In this document: positions 26,356-35,729 of the stretch, in pieces | How positions within the stretch are numbered: the stretch's first letter is position 1 | Layout: every line of letters begins with the position of its first letter | Origin: Candidatus Fluviicola riflensis | GTDB lineage: Bacteria > Bacteroidota > Bacteroidia > Flavobacteriales_D > Crocinitomicaceae | Length of the DNA: 64,000 nt | Direction: 5' to 3' | NCBI GenBank assembly: GCA_002243285.1 | Contig: CP022585.1 | Coordinates: forward strand, 434,001 to 498,000 | Made by a program: the position numbers and the translations under genes | Notes under the pieces: model-generated | Databases searched by the model: none | The model's input: the letters and a program-made list of their open reading frames with translations, nothing else | What the model was told of the DNA's origin: nothing

Positions 26356-27122
26356 TGGCTATTCCGAGAGTTATTCCCGTATTGTTGCTCAAAAACAACG
26401 GATTGGTAAAAACCACCCAGTTCAAGGACCCGAAATACGTCGGCGATCCGCTCAACGCGGTAAAAATCTTCAACGAAAAAGAAGTCGACGAATTGATTTT
26501 TCTCGATATCCTGGCAACACCTGAAAACAAAAAACCACCATTGGAATTTTTGAAACAGGTGGCCGAGGAATGTTTTATGCCGCTTTCTTATGGTGGAGGA
26601 ATTCGCTCGGTGGATGAAATCCGGGACATTCTGAAAGTTGGAGTAGAGAAGGTGATCATCAATACACACGCGGTCGAAAATCCTGACTTTGTGAAACAAG
26701 CCGTTGAACGCTACGGAAGTTCTACGATCTGTATTTCCATCGACGTGAAGAAAAACTTTTGGGGCAAATACGAAATCCACACCAAAGGCGGAAAACACAA
26801 CACGAAGATCGATCCGGTGAAATTTGCACAGGACATGGACGCTGCCGGAGCCGGAGAAATCATGATCAATTCCATCGACCGCGACGGAACTATGAAAGGC
26901 TACGACGCCGAACTGATCAAAAAAATCACTGCTGTGGTCGGAATGCCCGTTATTGCCTGTGGCGGAGCGGCTTCGGTAAACGATCTTTCCATCGCCATCA
27001 ACGAGTGTGGAGCAGCTGCAGTAGCCGCCGGAAGTATGTTCGTATTTCACGGAAAACACCGCGCTGTGCTTATCAGTTACCCTGAACAAAGCGATCTCGA
27101 CCGCATTTTTAACCAGGCATAA
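26355..27122 (+). CDS. hisF: HisF-like cyclase subunit (sugar amidation)
   Basis: This 255-residue (beta/alpha)8 protein matches the HisF family: RVIPVLLLKNNGLVKTTQF, IFLDILATPENK, YGGGIRSVDEI, GAGEIMINSIDRDGTMKGYD, IACGGAAS. The usual catalytic Asp positions are not all preserved in the N-terminal strand (LLLKNNGLVK replaces the standard CLDVKDG region), which fits the polysaccharide-associated variants. It probably channels ammonia from HisH to the amidotransferase. It overlaps hisH at TAATG. Confidence 0.85.
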   Translation: MAIPRVIPVLLLKNNGLVKTTQFKDPKYVGDPLNAVKIFNEKEVDELIFLDILATPENKKPPLEFLKQVAEECFMPLSYGGGIRSVDEIRDILKVGVEKVIINTHAVENPDFVKQAVERYGSSTICISIDVKKNFWGKYEIHTKGGKHNTKIDPVKFAQDMDAAGAGEIMINSIDRDGTMKGYDAELIKKITAVVGMPVIACGGAASVNDLSIAINECGAAAVAAGSMFVFHGKHRAVLISYPEQSDLDRIFNQA

Positions 27123-27124
27123 TC

Positions 27125-28267
27125 ATGGAACGGTCTGCAATCAAAGTCTGCCATTTTACTTCTGCCCATCCTGCCGACGATGTGCGCATTTTCCACAAAG
27201 AATGTATTTCACTCGCCGAAGCCGGTTTCCAGGTGTATCTGGTTGCTGCCAATGCTGAGGAAAAAACGGTAAACAGTGTGCAGATTGTCAGTGCAAACGT
27301 TCCGAAAGCTGGTCGTTTTTCACGGATGCTGAAAACTTCACGGGCGGTTTATAAAAAAGCACTCAGCTTAGACGCAGATATTTACCATTTCCACGATCCG
27401 GAATTATTGCCTTACGGCTACATGCTGAAACGAAAAGGAAAAAAGGTGATTTACGACGCGCACGAAGATGTGCCGAAACAAATTCTTGGAAAGTTTTGGA
27501 TTAACAAACACCTGCGCACGACGGTAGCTGTTTCGTTTCGTACGTTTGAAAACATCATTGCCAGAAGGCTCGATTATATTTTTACGGCAACTCCTTTTAT
27601 TCGTGATCGTTTTGCGGAAATCAACCCGAAAAGCACCGATATCAATAACTTCCCGTTGCTGAGTGAATTACTCGACGAAACCGATTGGGCAACCAAAGCA
27701 AACGAGATCTGCTACATTGGTGGAATCTCACAAATTCGAGGCTTGGAACAACTCATCGACGCGCTGGCTTATCTGCCGGAAGTAAGTTTGAATCTTGCAG
27801 GAAAATGTTCGCCTGCTTCGTTTGAAACCTTATTGAAATCGAAACCGGGATGGAATCAGGTAAACGAATACGGTTTTGTGAGCCGGAAAGAGACAGCAGA
27901 AATCATGGCGAAATCGCGCGTTGGAATTGTGACCTTTTTGCCCTTGCCCAACCACGTAGATGCTCAGCCCAATAAAATGTTCGAATACATGAGTGCCGGC
28001 ATTCCTGTTGTTGGTTCCGATTTCCCGTTGTGGAACGACATCCTGGTGAAAAACGATTGCGGTGTATGTGTTGATCCTGAAAATCCGGAAGCGATTGCAG
28101 CAGCAGTAAAAGCGCTGTTCGCCGATCCTGAAAAAGCAAAAGCCATGGGCCAAAACGGACGAAAAGCTGTGATGGAACACTACAACTGGAGTGCACAAGC
28201 CGCCAAAATGGTCGCCATCTACGATGAACTGGCCCAATCTGATACGTCCCAACTCCCGATTTCCTAG
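27125..28267 (+). CDS. Glycosyltransferase family 4 protein
   Basis: The protein has 380 residues with a GT-B fold. The N-terminal domain has HFTSAHPADDVRIFHKECISL, and the C-terminal donor-binding half has EICYIGGISQIRGLEQLIDAL and the family signature MFEYMSAGIPVVGSD. It should add a sugar to the lipid-linked repeat unit on the cytoplasmic face. It starts 2 nt after hisF and ends the tightly packed run; a 128-nt gap with a hairpin follows. Confidence 0.85.
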   Translation: MERSAIKVCHFTSAHPADDVRIFHKECISLAEAGFQVYLVAANAEEKTVNSVQIVSANVPKAGRFSRMLKTSRAVYKKALSLDADIYHFHDPELLPYGYMLKRKGKKVIYDAHEDVPKQILGKFWINKHLRTTVAVSFRTFENIIARRLDYIFTATPFIRDRFAEINPKSTDINNFPLLSELLDETDWATKANEICYIGGISQIRGLEQLIDALAYLPEVSLNLAGKCSPASFETLLKSKPGWNQVNEYGFVSRKETAEIMAKSRVGIVTFLPLPNHVDAQPNKMFEYMSAGIPVVGSDFPLWNDILVKNDCGVCVDPENPEAIAAAVKALFADPEKAKAMGQNGRKAVMEHYNWSAQAAKMVAIYDELAQSDTSQLPIS

Positions 28268-28395
28268 TTCCCTAATTCCCCGCTCCAAAGTGACCGAGGT
28301 ACGAAGTCTACTTTAGGAGCAATTCATAATTCTTCATTCATAATTCATAATTCGAACCTATCTTTGCTTCACTTCGTTGAAAACTACAGCAAACA
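28268..28395. other. Intergenic hairpin and promoter region
   Basis: GCTCC-AAAGT at 28282-28291 pairs with ACTTT-A-GGAGC at 28310-28320 (one bulge), a likely terminator for the operon before it. AATTCATAATT words follow, then a TATCTTTG -7 box at 28359-28366 for the ligase gene. Confidence 0.55.
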
Positions 28396-29649
28396 GTGAA
28401 TCGACATTTCGAAAAGATCCTCATTACCTGGCTTGGGCTGATTGCGCTCATCATTTGCCTGTGGCCTAAAGGCATTGTATTGGGCATTGCAGGATTGGCG
28501 GTTTTGGTGATTTACGGGTATGTCATTAAGAAAATTGCGTTTCAATGGAGCTTGCCTGCAATTGCTTTTATCGCTTTGTACGCAACGTATTTCATAGGAA
28601 CTTTTTTCACCCATCACCAGCAACTGGCCAATCATTACATCGAAAGTAAATTGTCGTTTGTGGTGTTTCCATTACTGCTGTCTTTTCGGTTTAAACAACA
28701 GGTGGATTGGCGTCCGGTTGTACTCGGCTTAACCGCCGGAATCATCGGTGTTTCGATCATTGGATTTGTGAATGCGACTCAGACCTACGGAAAAACCGGT
28801 GATTTAATGGCCAGTTTTACAACGAGCAACTTCTCCAATATTCACCATCCGAGTTATCTCTGCGTGTTTATTCTGACCGCCGCTACTTTGTTGTGGCATG
28901 GATACCGCAGACAATGGCACGGATTTTCCTTAAAATGGATCCTTCCGGTGTATATCTACTTTTTCCTGATTTACGGATTGTGTTTGTCACTGGCGGGCAT
29001 TTTGCTGTTGTTTGTGTTGACGGGTATTTTAACAATGCGCTGGATCTACCGTCGTTTCGGCAAAAAAGTCTTTTTCGGAGCGTTGATACTGCTTCCGACG
29101 CTATGTATTCCATTGTTTTTGGTGATTCCGCAAATGAAACAACAGTTCGGTGACGCGTCAAAGTATTTCCTGGAATTTGCAGAAAGTCCTTCCGGATTTG
29201 TGAGAGCCAAACAGGGCTACAAAGAAGGAAATGAGGTGCGTTTGATCATGTGGACAGTTGCTTCAGAAGAATTTTTGCAACATCCGTTCGGAGTAGGAAC
29301 GGGCAATGTTGACGATCATTTGAGTTATCGGCTTACGCTCTACGGTCAAACCGAAATGGCAAAAAAAGACGGTGAAAATGGTATTCATTACAATCCGCAC
29401 AACCAGTTTTTGCAAACAGCGCTCGAAATCGGGATCATCGGATTGTTGATTCTCGTCACACTGTTTGGTTCCGTACTTCGTTTTGCATGGAAACATCGTA
29501 ATTATGCCTTGCTGATCATGGTTTCCTGCCTGGTTTTCAACGCACTGTTCGAATCGATGTTCCAGCGCCAAAGCGGTATTGTCTTCTTCAGTTTCTGGAT
29601 CTGTTTACTCATTGTTTATTCCAATTCCAAGCAAAAAGATGTCGCTTAA
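28396..29649 (+). CDS. O-antigen ligase-like protein (Wzy_C family)
   Basis: This 417-residue protein has about 11-12 membrane segments and the Wzy_C pattern: large loop with GVGTGNVDDHL, then YNPHNQFLQTALEIGIIGLLI (near 330-355), the conserved His region of O-antigen ligases and polymerases. It would join the finished polysaccharide to a lipid acceptor, or polymerise it. It starts at a GTG (28396) placed 29 nt after a TATCTTTG box, with no better ATG. The glycosyltransferase gene after it overlaps by 11 nt. Confidence 0.8.
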   Translation: MNRHFEKILITWLGLIALIICLWPKGIVLGIAGLAVLVIYGYVIKKIAFQWSLPAIAFIALYATYFIGTFFTHHQQLANHYIESKLSFVVFPLLLSFRFKQQVDWRPVVLGLTAGIIGVSIIGFVNATQTYGKTGDLMASFTTSNFSNIHHPSYLCVFILTAATLLWHGYRRQWHGFSLKWILPVYIYFFLIYGLCLSLAGILLLFVLTGILTMRWIYRRFGKKVFFGALILLPTLCIPLFLVIPQMKQQFGDASKYFLEFAESPSGFVRAKQGYKEGNEVRLIMWTVASEEFLQHPFGVGTGNVDDHLSYRLTLYGQTEMAKKDGENGIHYNPHNQFLQTALEIGIIGLLILVTLFGSVLRFAWKHRNYALLIMVSCLVFNALFESMFQRQSGIVFFSFWICLLIVYSNSKQKDVA

Positions 29650-30661
29650 ATTAACCGTTGTCATTCCGTGCCGCAACGAACTGAAGTACATTCGGTCGTG
29701 CGTGGAAGCAATCTATGCCTGTGATTTACCGGCAGAATGCGAGATGCGTGTGTTTGTAGTCGATGGCAAAAGTGACGATGGAACGGTAGCCGAAATTCAG
29801 CAACTGGCAACCGAATTCCCAGGATTGGAATTGGTAGTCAACGAGCGCCAACTCACGCCTTACGCATTCAATCTGGGTATTTACGCCGGTGGAAAAGCCG
29901 ATTATGTGCAGATTGTCGGAGCCCGTCACATGCTCAGCAAAAATTACTTCACCGAATGTTTGAAAGTCCTGGAAAACGATCCCGCGGTTTGGTGTGTTGG
30001 TGGCCGGATTATCAATCAGTTTGAAAACGAACAGGGACGGATTATCTCCAAAGCTATGTCGACCAGTTTCGGAATGGGGCTTGGGAATTTCCGCGCTTTG
30101 AAAGCTTCCGGCTATACTGACACTGTTACCAGCCCGATGTATCCGTACCGCGTGTTTGAGACCATTGGTTTTTTTGACGAAGACCTGGTGCGTAACCAGG
30201 ACGATGATTTTAATTTCCGCGTCACCGAAGCAGGAGGCAAGATCTATTATTGCCACGAGATCAGCCTGGAATATTACGTGCGTGGAAACATGCGCAACCT
30301 CTGGCGTCAGTTTCACCAATACGGTTACTGGAAGGTTTTTGTCAACCGGAAACACAAAGCAGTGACCACAATGCGCCAGTTGGTTCCCCCTGCGTTTGTG
30401 TTGTTTTTGATCACGCTTCCGCTTACGTTTCTCGTTCATCGTTATCTTGGATATGCCGCTCTTGCCGGGTTGATGATGTACATCGGATTGGGAATGCTGG
30501 TCGCGTTGAAAGCTACTGAGAAACCGAAAGAAGTGCTTTCCTTGTGGAGTGTATTCCCGGTGCTGCACCTAAGCTACGGTTTGGGGTATTTGAAAGGAAT
30601 GATCGACTTTTTGGTTTTGCGCAAAAATCCTTCCGATCAGGCAAAGCGGTTATCAAGGTGA
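29639..30661 (+). CDS. Glycosyltransferase family 2 protein
   Basis: This 340-residue protein has an N-terminal GT-A domain (LTVVIPCRNELKYIRSCVEAIY, VVDGKSDDGT) and a C-terminal membrane region of about three segments (near 255-320). The acceptor-site region NQDDDFNFRVTEAGGKIYY is typical of membrane-associated GT2 enzymes. The frame opens at 29579, but the ATG at 29639 starts just before the GT domain and is chosen. It overlaps the ligase gene by 11 nt. Confidence 0.85.
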   Translation: MSLKLTVVIPCRNELKYIRSCVEAIYACDLPAECEMRVFVVDGKSDDGTVAEIQQLATEFPGLELVVNERQLTPYAFNLGIYAGGKADYVQIVGARHMLSKNYFTECLKVLENDPAVWCVGGRIINQFENEQGRIISKAMSTSFGMGLGNFRALKASGYTDTVTSPMYPYRVFETIGFFDEDLVRNQDDDFNFRVTEAGGKIYYCHEISLEYYVRGNMRNLWRQFHQYGYWKVFVNRKHKAVTTMRQLVPPAFVLFLITLPLTFLVHRYLGYAALAGLMMYIGLGMLVALKATEKPKEVLSLWSVFPVLHLSYGLGYLKGMIDFLVLRKNPSDQAKRLSR

Positions 30662-30880
30662 ATTGTGACTCCATTTTTGAGCAAGTTCGGGATCTTAGGA
30701 ACCAGGAAGTAAGTTCGGGATATTACGAACAACTCCCGGAAATAAAGAGTCTCCGGAGGGTTCATCACAAGTTGATTTCCATCCCGCACATTTATTTTCA
30801 GCTTTTTCGCTTCAAAATTTACAACCATTCCAAGGTAACGTTATCTTCGTTTTATCAGACACTAAATCACATTGATCGCT
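30662..30880. other. Intergenic region before the tandem lipoproteins
   Basis: No gene is supported. AAGTTCGGGAT occurs twice, about 30 nt apart (near 30681 and 30711). A TATCTTCG box at 30842-30849 is a candidate promoter for the lipoprotein genes. Confidence 0.4.
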
Positions 30881-31648
30881 ATGCCGTACCGTAACACCAC
30901 AGTTTTCATACTTTTTATAACGTTATTCCTCACAAACTGTACGATTGAAAAACGTCTTTACCGTAAAGGTTGGCATGTTGAATTTCAACGTAAGCATGCA
31001 CCAATAGAAGAGGATGTTGTGAATGAGAGATCACGCTCTGCAATGGTTACTGCGACTTCAGGTTTGGAACCGACTTCTATCCTGAAGGATGAAATACGAG
31101 AACAGATGAGTGCCACCGATTCGGTTTCAATAAATAAATCCGAAACTTCGAATACCTTGGTCAATACATCGAAACGGATCACAGAGAACAACCCTGACAA
31201 GCTTTCTATTCAGTCGAAATCACCGGAAAAAATCAACAAAAAACAAAAGCGTCCATATAATCAGCATGATAAAATGATTATAGTCACGGTATTGTCGGTA
31301 TTACTGTTGTTCTTTTTGCTCATGATCATCTTATTACTCTTTGGCTTAGCAGCACCGGAATCAATTGCGTCTTCCGTTGTATTTGTATTCTTGCTTATCT
31401 CAATGGTGCCGATCGCATTAGGGTTGTTTATTGCATTATTTGTCATAATGTTTTCACGGACGGCCGAGCAAAAGCAATCAGAAGCCCAAAAGAAGAAAAA
31501 GCTGGAGGATATGACACCCGAAGAGCAAGAGGCGTATCTGTTAGAGAACCCATCGAAGGGAAGTAACAAAAAATCCGGTAACATTACTGCTGCTTTGATT
31601 GCCGTTGCTATCGTGTTGTTGGCTATCTTCGTTTTATCAGATAAATAA
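30881..31648 (+). CDS. Tandem paralogous lipoprotein 1 (CTIEKRLYRKG motif)
   Basis: The protein has 255 residues with a lipobox around Cys20, followed at once by the motif CTIEKRLYRKGWHVEF. A low-complexity Ser/Glu/Lys region (about 40-125) leads to two adjacent membrane segments near 135-155 and 163-185, a Lys/Glu-rich stretch, and a last short membrane segment at the C-terminus. The two following genes share the N-terminal motif and general layout, so they are duplicates. I do not recognise a function. The frame is open from a TTG at 30872; the ATG at 30881 is chosen. Confidence 0.7.
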   Translation: MPYRNTTVFILFITLFLTNCTIEKRLYRKGWHVEFQRKHAPIEEDVVNERSRSAMVTATSGLEPTSILKDEIREQMSATDSVSINKSETSNTLVNTSKRITENNPDKLSIQSKSPEKINKKQKRPYNQHDKMIIVTVLSVLLLFFLLMIILLLFGLAAPESIASSVVFVFLLISMVPIALGLFIALFVIMFSRTAEQKQSEAQKKKKLEDMTPEEQEAYLLENPSKGSNKKSGNITAALIAVAIVLLAIFVLSDK

Positions 31649-31655
31649 ACTTTGT

Positions 31656-32528
31656 ATGAATCAACGCACTGTTTTAGGAATAGCACTCGTGTTTGTATTA
31701 GCCGCGTTCACCCAATGCACCATTCAAAAACGCATTTACCGGAAAGGCTACTACATTTCATTTAACAAAACCCCGAAACGTGTTACCGAAAGCCATGAAG
31801 AGAAGAAGCTGGCAGTTTTCCTCCCTGAAGATAGTACAACCACAGAAGAGATAATAACGAAAGAATCTCAGCTTGCAGCGGTTGAACTTCAGGAATCAAC
31901 GGATTCCATGCCCGATCCTGTTTTGAATGAATTCATTTCCTATACTGGTGCAACAAATGGTGTTGGTGACTTGAAAGAAACACTTGAAGGTTACGTAAAA
32001 CAAGTCGTTTCTATTGCCGGAAAAGCGGATGAAGTACCAGAGAAAAAAGGCGCCAGGGAATCTCAGCTTGCAGTCATCCTGGTGACCATATTATTGTTTA
32101 TGTTAGGGGTAGCATTGGTTTACCTTGCAATTGCTATCGAATCGCCCTATTTGGCGGTGTTAGGCATTTTGTTGGGTATCATTTCTTTGGTTCTGCTACT
32201 CGTTGGATTAGCGGTGGAAGATTCAGTAGCCAACAAAGAAAAGGCAGAAAAAATCAAGGCCGAGAATGAATTAAAGAAAAAACAGCAGCAACAATTATCC
32301 GAAGAAGACTGGTACGAACTCAAGCAAAAACAATATCAAAAAGCAGTAAGAATTACCATTTTGCTTGTCGTTCTTTTCTTTGGGATTTCCCTCTTTGCAA
32401 TAGCTGTGGGCGAAGCGCTACCGTTGATTGTCATCACCGGAGCTATGTTCCTCATCTTTTTAGCCTTCGTTTGGGGAACGTATAAATCAAAACGAAAAGA
32501 GGATCCGGTGATAAGTACGGAGAGTTAG
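31656..32528 (+). CDS. Tandem paralogous lipoprotein 2 (CTIQKRIYRKG motif)
   Basis: This 291-residue protein has a lipobox at Cys21 and the motif CTIQKRIYRKGYYISF. A variable acidic region (about 40-145) is followed by two pairs of hydrophobic segments, one near 148-190 and one near 225-275, separated by a Lys/Gln-rich helix. It starts 7 nt after the first paralogue. The middle part is not alignable by eye with its neighbours, although the anchor motif is nearly identical. Function unknown. The frame extends upstream to 31599 inside the previous gene; the ATG at 31656 is chosen for the signal peptide. Confidence 0.7.
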   Translation: MNQRTVLGIALVFVLAAFTQCTIQKRIYRKGYYISFNKTPKRVTESHEEKKLAVFLPEDSTTTEEIITKESQLAAVELQESTDSMPDPVLNEFISYTGATNGVGDLKETLEGYVKQVVSIAGKADEVPEKKGARESQLAVILVTILLFMLGVALVYLAIAIESPYLAVLGILLGIISLVLLLVGLAVEDSVANKEKAEKIKAENELKKKQQQQLSEEDWYELKQKQYQKAVRITILLVVLFFGISLFAIAVGEALPLIVITGAMFLIFLAFVWGTYKSKRKEDPVISTES

Positions 32529-32558
32529 GGTGATTAGAATTTTTCAAAAACCACCTTT

Positions 32559-33806
32559 ATGTTTAAGCAGAAACCATCTTTCGTAATTTGGATTGGCTTA
32601 TGTCTGCTTTTGCTGGCCCAATGCACCATGCAAAAACGGGTGTATCGTAAAGGATGGTACATATCGTTTAAGAAAGAATGGCGTAATCCAGGTAATGATC
32701 GATCGCAGAAATTTGAAACCGATAATCAACAAGCAGATCTGAATACGATTGCTTCTGTTTCTGATATTCCATCATTTGAAAGTCAATACATAGAAAATGG
32801 CTTTTTTGATTCGGTACCGAAAACCGATTCAAAGATGGAGGAACTTCCCGTTGGTACCGTTTTTCCTGTAGTTGAAAATGAAGATACCATTTCGGAAATT
32901 ACAGCCGGTTCCGAGCGTCTTTCCGCGAAACCGTCGAAAGCTTCAACCAGGCCGGATTGGACGAAAAAACTGGCAATCTTTCTGTTTTGTGCTTCGATTA
33001 TCCTGATGATAGCATTACTGATCGCTACTTCTCCGGTAGATTTAGCAACTTCTACCATGTTCGCCGGAATCATGCTGGCAGTAGTGTTTTTAGCGTTTCT
33101 GATCGGATTATCAGTCTATAACAATAAGAAGAAATCAGCAAAGAAGAAGCCTTTGCCTGAGAAGAAAATGCGGCTGATGACACAGGAAGAACAAGCTGAA
33201 AAAAATAATCGCCGTAAACGCGGTGCCATCGTGATAACCATTTTTACAGGAATTGTGTTTTTACTTTTTGTGATGGGAGCTATTACGATGAGCACTTATC
33301 TTTTCCTGATTCCCGTTGCGCTTATCACAGCTTTTTTCATCATTTTGGCTTGGGTAGAATTTAAACGTCCGCGCAGCTTGGAAATGACGGAGGATAATGA
33401 AACCCCTGAAAAACAATACCGCCAAAAAACAGACGCGGAAATGCAAAAGGAAATCAGGTTACAAAAGCGTAAATCAATCGCTTCGGCGATCTTTTGGACC
33501 TTGGTTTTAGCCATCATTCTGTTGATTGCCATTCCGATAGAATCATACTTACTTCTATTCTTTGGTGGTTTGATATGTTTAGCATTTATTCTGGGAGCTT
33601 GTCTGGAATATTTCAGATGGAAACCGGAAGACTCAGTTGAAATTGTGTCCGTTTCTCAACAAGAACCATTAGAAGAGGGAGTCGAAAAGCAAAAACCAGT
33701 CAAAACACCTGAAGAGCAACGGAAATTGAACCGAAAAAGAAATATTGTAGTGGGCCTCTTTTTTGCCATCATAGCAGCGTTTTTTATATTCAGTGCAAAG
33801 AATTGA
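32559..33806 (+). CDS. Tandem paralogous lipoprotein 3 (CTMQKRVYRKG motif)
   Basis: This 415-residue protein has a lipobox at Cys22 and the motif CTMQKRVYRKGWYISF. It is the longest of the three paralogues and contains three repeated units of a membrane-segment pair followed by a charged Lys/Arg linker (QAEKNNRRKRGAI, KEIRLQKRKSIAS, EEQRKLNRKRNIV). The internal repetition suggests growth by unit duplication. Function unknown. It ends 52 nt before the aminotransferase gene, which has its own promoter. Confidence 0.7.
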   Translation: MFKQKPSFVIWIGLCLLLLAQCTMQKRVYRKGWYISFKKEWRNPGNDRSQKFETDNQQADLNTIASVSDIPSFESQYIENGFFDSVPKTDSKMEELPVGTVFPVVENEDTISEITAGSERLSAKPSKASTRPDWTKKLAIFLFCASIILMIALLIATSPVDLATSTMFAGIMLAVVFLAFLIGLSVYNNKKKSAKKKPLPEKKMRLMTQEEQAEKNNRRKRGAIVITIFTGIVFLLFVMGAITMSTYLFLIPVALITAFFIILAWVEFKRPRSLEMTEDNETPEKQYRQKTDAEMQKEIRLQKRKSIASAIFWTLVLAIILLIAIPIESYLLLFFGGLICLAFILGACLEYFRWKPEDSVEIVSVSQQEPLEEGVEKQKPVKTPEEQRKLNRKRNIVVGLFFAIIAAFFIFSAKN

Positions 33807-33812
33807 AATCGG

Positions 33813-33843
33813 TTGAAACCATCCCTAAAATGGTTAATTTTGA
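33813..33843 (+). promoter_or_regulatory. TTG-N20-TAATTTTG promoter
   Basis: TTG at 33813-33815 and TAATTTTG at 33836-33843 with 20-nt spacing, 15 nt before the aminotransferase ATG. Confidence 0.6.
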
Positions 33844-33858
33844 TCAAAATTATTCCGC

Positions 33859-35064
33859 ATGATTCCGTTTTCACCTCCCCGTATTGATCAACGTGTTATT
33901 GACGAAGTAACTGCTGCCTTGAAAAGCGGCTGGATTACCACAGGCCCGCGTACCAAACAATTCGAAAAGGAAATCACCGCCTATTGTGGCAATAAAACAA
34001 CTGTTGCCGTCAATTCATGGACAGCCGGTATGGAAGTGCTGCTCAACTGGTGGGGAATCGGTGAAGGCGATGAGGTGATTTTACCCGCTTATACCTATTG
34101 TGCGAGCGCCAATGTGATCATTCATTCAGGAGCAAAACCGGTAATGGTTGACCTGAACCCGGAAGATTTTAACATGAGCGTGGAAGCTGTTCGCAAAGCA
34201 ATTACACCCCGTACCAAAGCGATTATGCCGGTTGATATTGCCGGTTTTCCCTGCGATTACGATGCGCTGTATGCCTTGGTTGAAAGTGTGAAAGATCAGT
34301 TTCAGCCTGGAAGTGAATTCCAGAAACAACTGGGGCGGATTCTTATTCTTGCAGATGCTGCACATAGTTTTGGAGCTACAGTCAACGGAAAACGTTCCGG
34401 CAGTTTAGCCGATATCACTTGTTTTTCGTTCCACGCGGTAAAAAATCTTTCCACGGCTGAAGGTGGAGCAATGCTGATTAACCTTCCTGATTCATTTGAT
34501 CACGAAGCTATTTACAAGGAATTATGTATTAAAATCCTGCACGGACAATCGAAAGATGCGCTGGCAAAAGCCCAGAAAGGCAACTGGCGCTACGATGTGA
34601 TGGAGCCTGGCTTCAAGTGCAATATGACCGATATTCAGGCAGCACTTGGATTGGTGGAATTGGACCGTTACCAGGAAAACATGGACCGCCGGAAAGAAAT
34701 TTTCCGTCAGTACGATGCCGGTTTTACCGATCAATCATGGGCGATCAAACCGCTTTATAAAACTGCCGACAGAGAAACCTGTTATCACTTGTATCTTTTG
34801 AGAATAGCCGGAGCTACAGAATCGCAACGAGATGCAATTATGCAGGCGATTTTCGATCAGGATGTTTCGGTGAACGTGCATTTTCAGCCTTTGCCGATTT
34901 TGACTGCTTACAAATCACGCGGTTACAACATGGCCGATTATCCGGAAGCATGGAACAAGTATTCCAATGAAATTACGCTTCCTGTTTACTTCGATTTGAC
35001 GGATGCGCAGGTACAGACCGTGATCAAAGCGGTGAAACAAGCCGTGAAACAGGTAATGGGATGA
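33859..35064 (+). CDS. DegT/DnrJ/EryC1-type sugar aminotransferase
   Basis: The protein has 401 residues and belongs to the PLP-dependent sugar aminotransferase family. Seen are the N-terminal ITTGPRTKQFEKEI, the DAAHSFGATVNGK stretch and the PLP lysine in SFHAVKNLSTAEGG near residue 194. It should transfer an amino group to a keto-sugar nucleotide, making an amino sugar for the repeat unit. It overlaps the sugar transferase gene by 4 nt. Confidence 0.88.
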   Translation: MIPFSPPRIDQRVIDEVTAALKSGWITTGPRTKQFEKEITAYCGNKTTVAVNSWTAGMEVLLNWWGIGEGDEVILPAYTYCASANVIIHSGAKPVMVDLNPEDFNMSVEAVRKAITPRTKAIMPVDIAGFPCDYDALYALVESVKDQFQPGSEFQKQLGRILILADAAHSFGATVNGKRSGSLADITCFSFHAVKNLSTAEGGAMLINLPDSFDHEAIYKELCIKILHGQSKDALAKAQKGNWRYDVMEPGFKCNMTDIQAALGLVELDRYQENMDRRKEIFRQYDAGFTDQSWAIKPLYKTADRETCYHLYLLRIAGATESQRDAIMQAIFDQDVSVNVHFQPLPILTAYKSRGYNMADYPEAWNKYSNEITLPVYFDLTDAQVQTVIKAVKQAVKQVMG

Positions 35065-35648
35065 AACGGTTATTTGACTGCGTTGTTTCTTTCCTGATTC
35101 TGAGCTGTTTTTTACCGTTCGGAATTCTGATTTCCCTGGCAATAGCACTGGAAAGCAGAGGTGGTGTTTTCTACCGTCAGGAACGCATCGGACAATTCGG
35201 AAAACCTTTTCGTTTGTGGAAATTCCGTACCATGCGCAAGAATGCTGATCAATTCGGAAAGCTCACCGTGGGAATGCGCGATCCGCGAATCACTCGTGTT
35301 GGATTGTTTATCCGAAAAGTGAAACTGGACGAATTTCCGCAATTTTTAAACGTTTTAAGCGGAGAAATGAGTATTGTGGGTCCACGTCCCGAGGTACAGG
35401 AATACGTCGCCGAATACACCGCAGAGCAGCGCCGGGTATTGGAAGTAAAACCAGGAATTACCGATTATGCCTCGCTGGAATATTACAATGAAAATGAGCT
35501 TCTAGGCAAATCAGACGATCCGCGAAAAACCTACATCGAGGAAGTGATGCCGGCCAAAATCGAACTGAATAAAAAATACATTGCCAATCCGACCATCGGG
35601 CATGATTTGAAGATTATGTGGATGACGTTCTTAAAAATTATAAATTGA
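35061..35648 (+). CDS. Initiating sugar transferase (PglC/WcaJ type)
   Basis: This 195-residue protein is the minimal phosphoglycosyl transferase catalytic unit. It has one N-terminal membrane segment, then FYRQERIGQFGKPFRLWKFRTM, then LDEFPQFLNVLSGEMSIVGPRPE. It moves a sugar-1-phosphate from a nucleotide sugar to undecaprenyl phosphate and so starts repeat-unit assembly. It ends the polysaccharide locus; an AT-rich inverted repeat follows at 35643-35729. Confidence 0.9.
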   Translation: MKRLFDCVVSFLILSCFLPFGILISLAIALESRGGVFYRQERIGQFGKPFRLWKFRTMRKNADQFGKLTVGMRDPRITRVGLFIRKVKLDEFPQFLNVLSGEMSIVGPRPEVQEYVAEYTAEQRRVLEVKPGITDYASLEYYNENELLGKSDDPRKTYIEEVMPAKIELNKKYIANPTIGHDLKIMWMTFLKIIN

Positions 35649-35729
35649 AAATGTAAAATTGAAAAGATTGAAAAATCGTTCAAAGATGGTTTACACCCCT
35701 TTTACATTTTAAATTTTCCATTTTCAATT
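35643..35729. terminator. Bidirectional AT-rich hairpin between convergent genes
   Basis: AATTGAAAATGTAAAATT (35643-35660) and AATTTTCCATTTTCAATT (35712-35729) pair over 17 of 18 bases, and T-runs flank them. It lies between the convergent sugar transferase and DMT genes and overlaps the stop codons of both. Confidence 0.55.

Noticed and set aside
25744..27122. HisH/HisF as part of a histidine operon
   Set aside because: No other his genes are near; they overlap a sugar amidotransferase gene in a polysaccharide locus.
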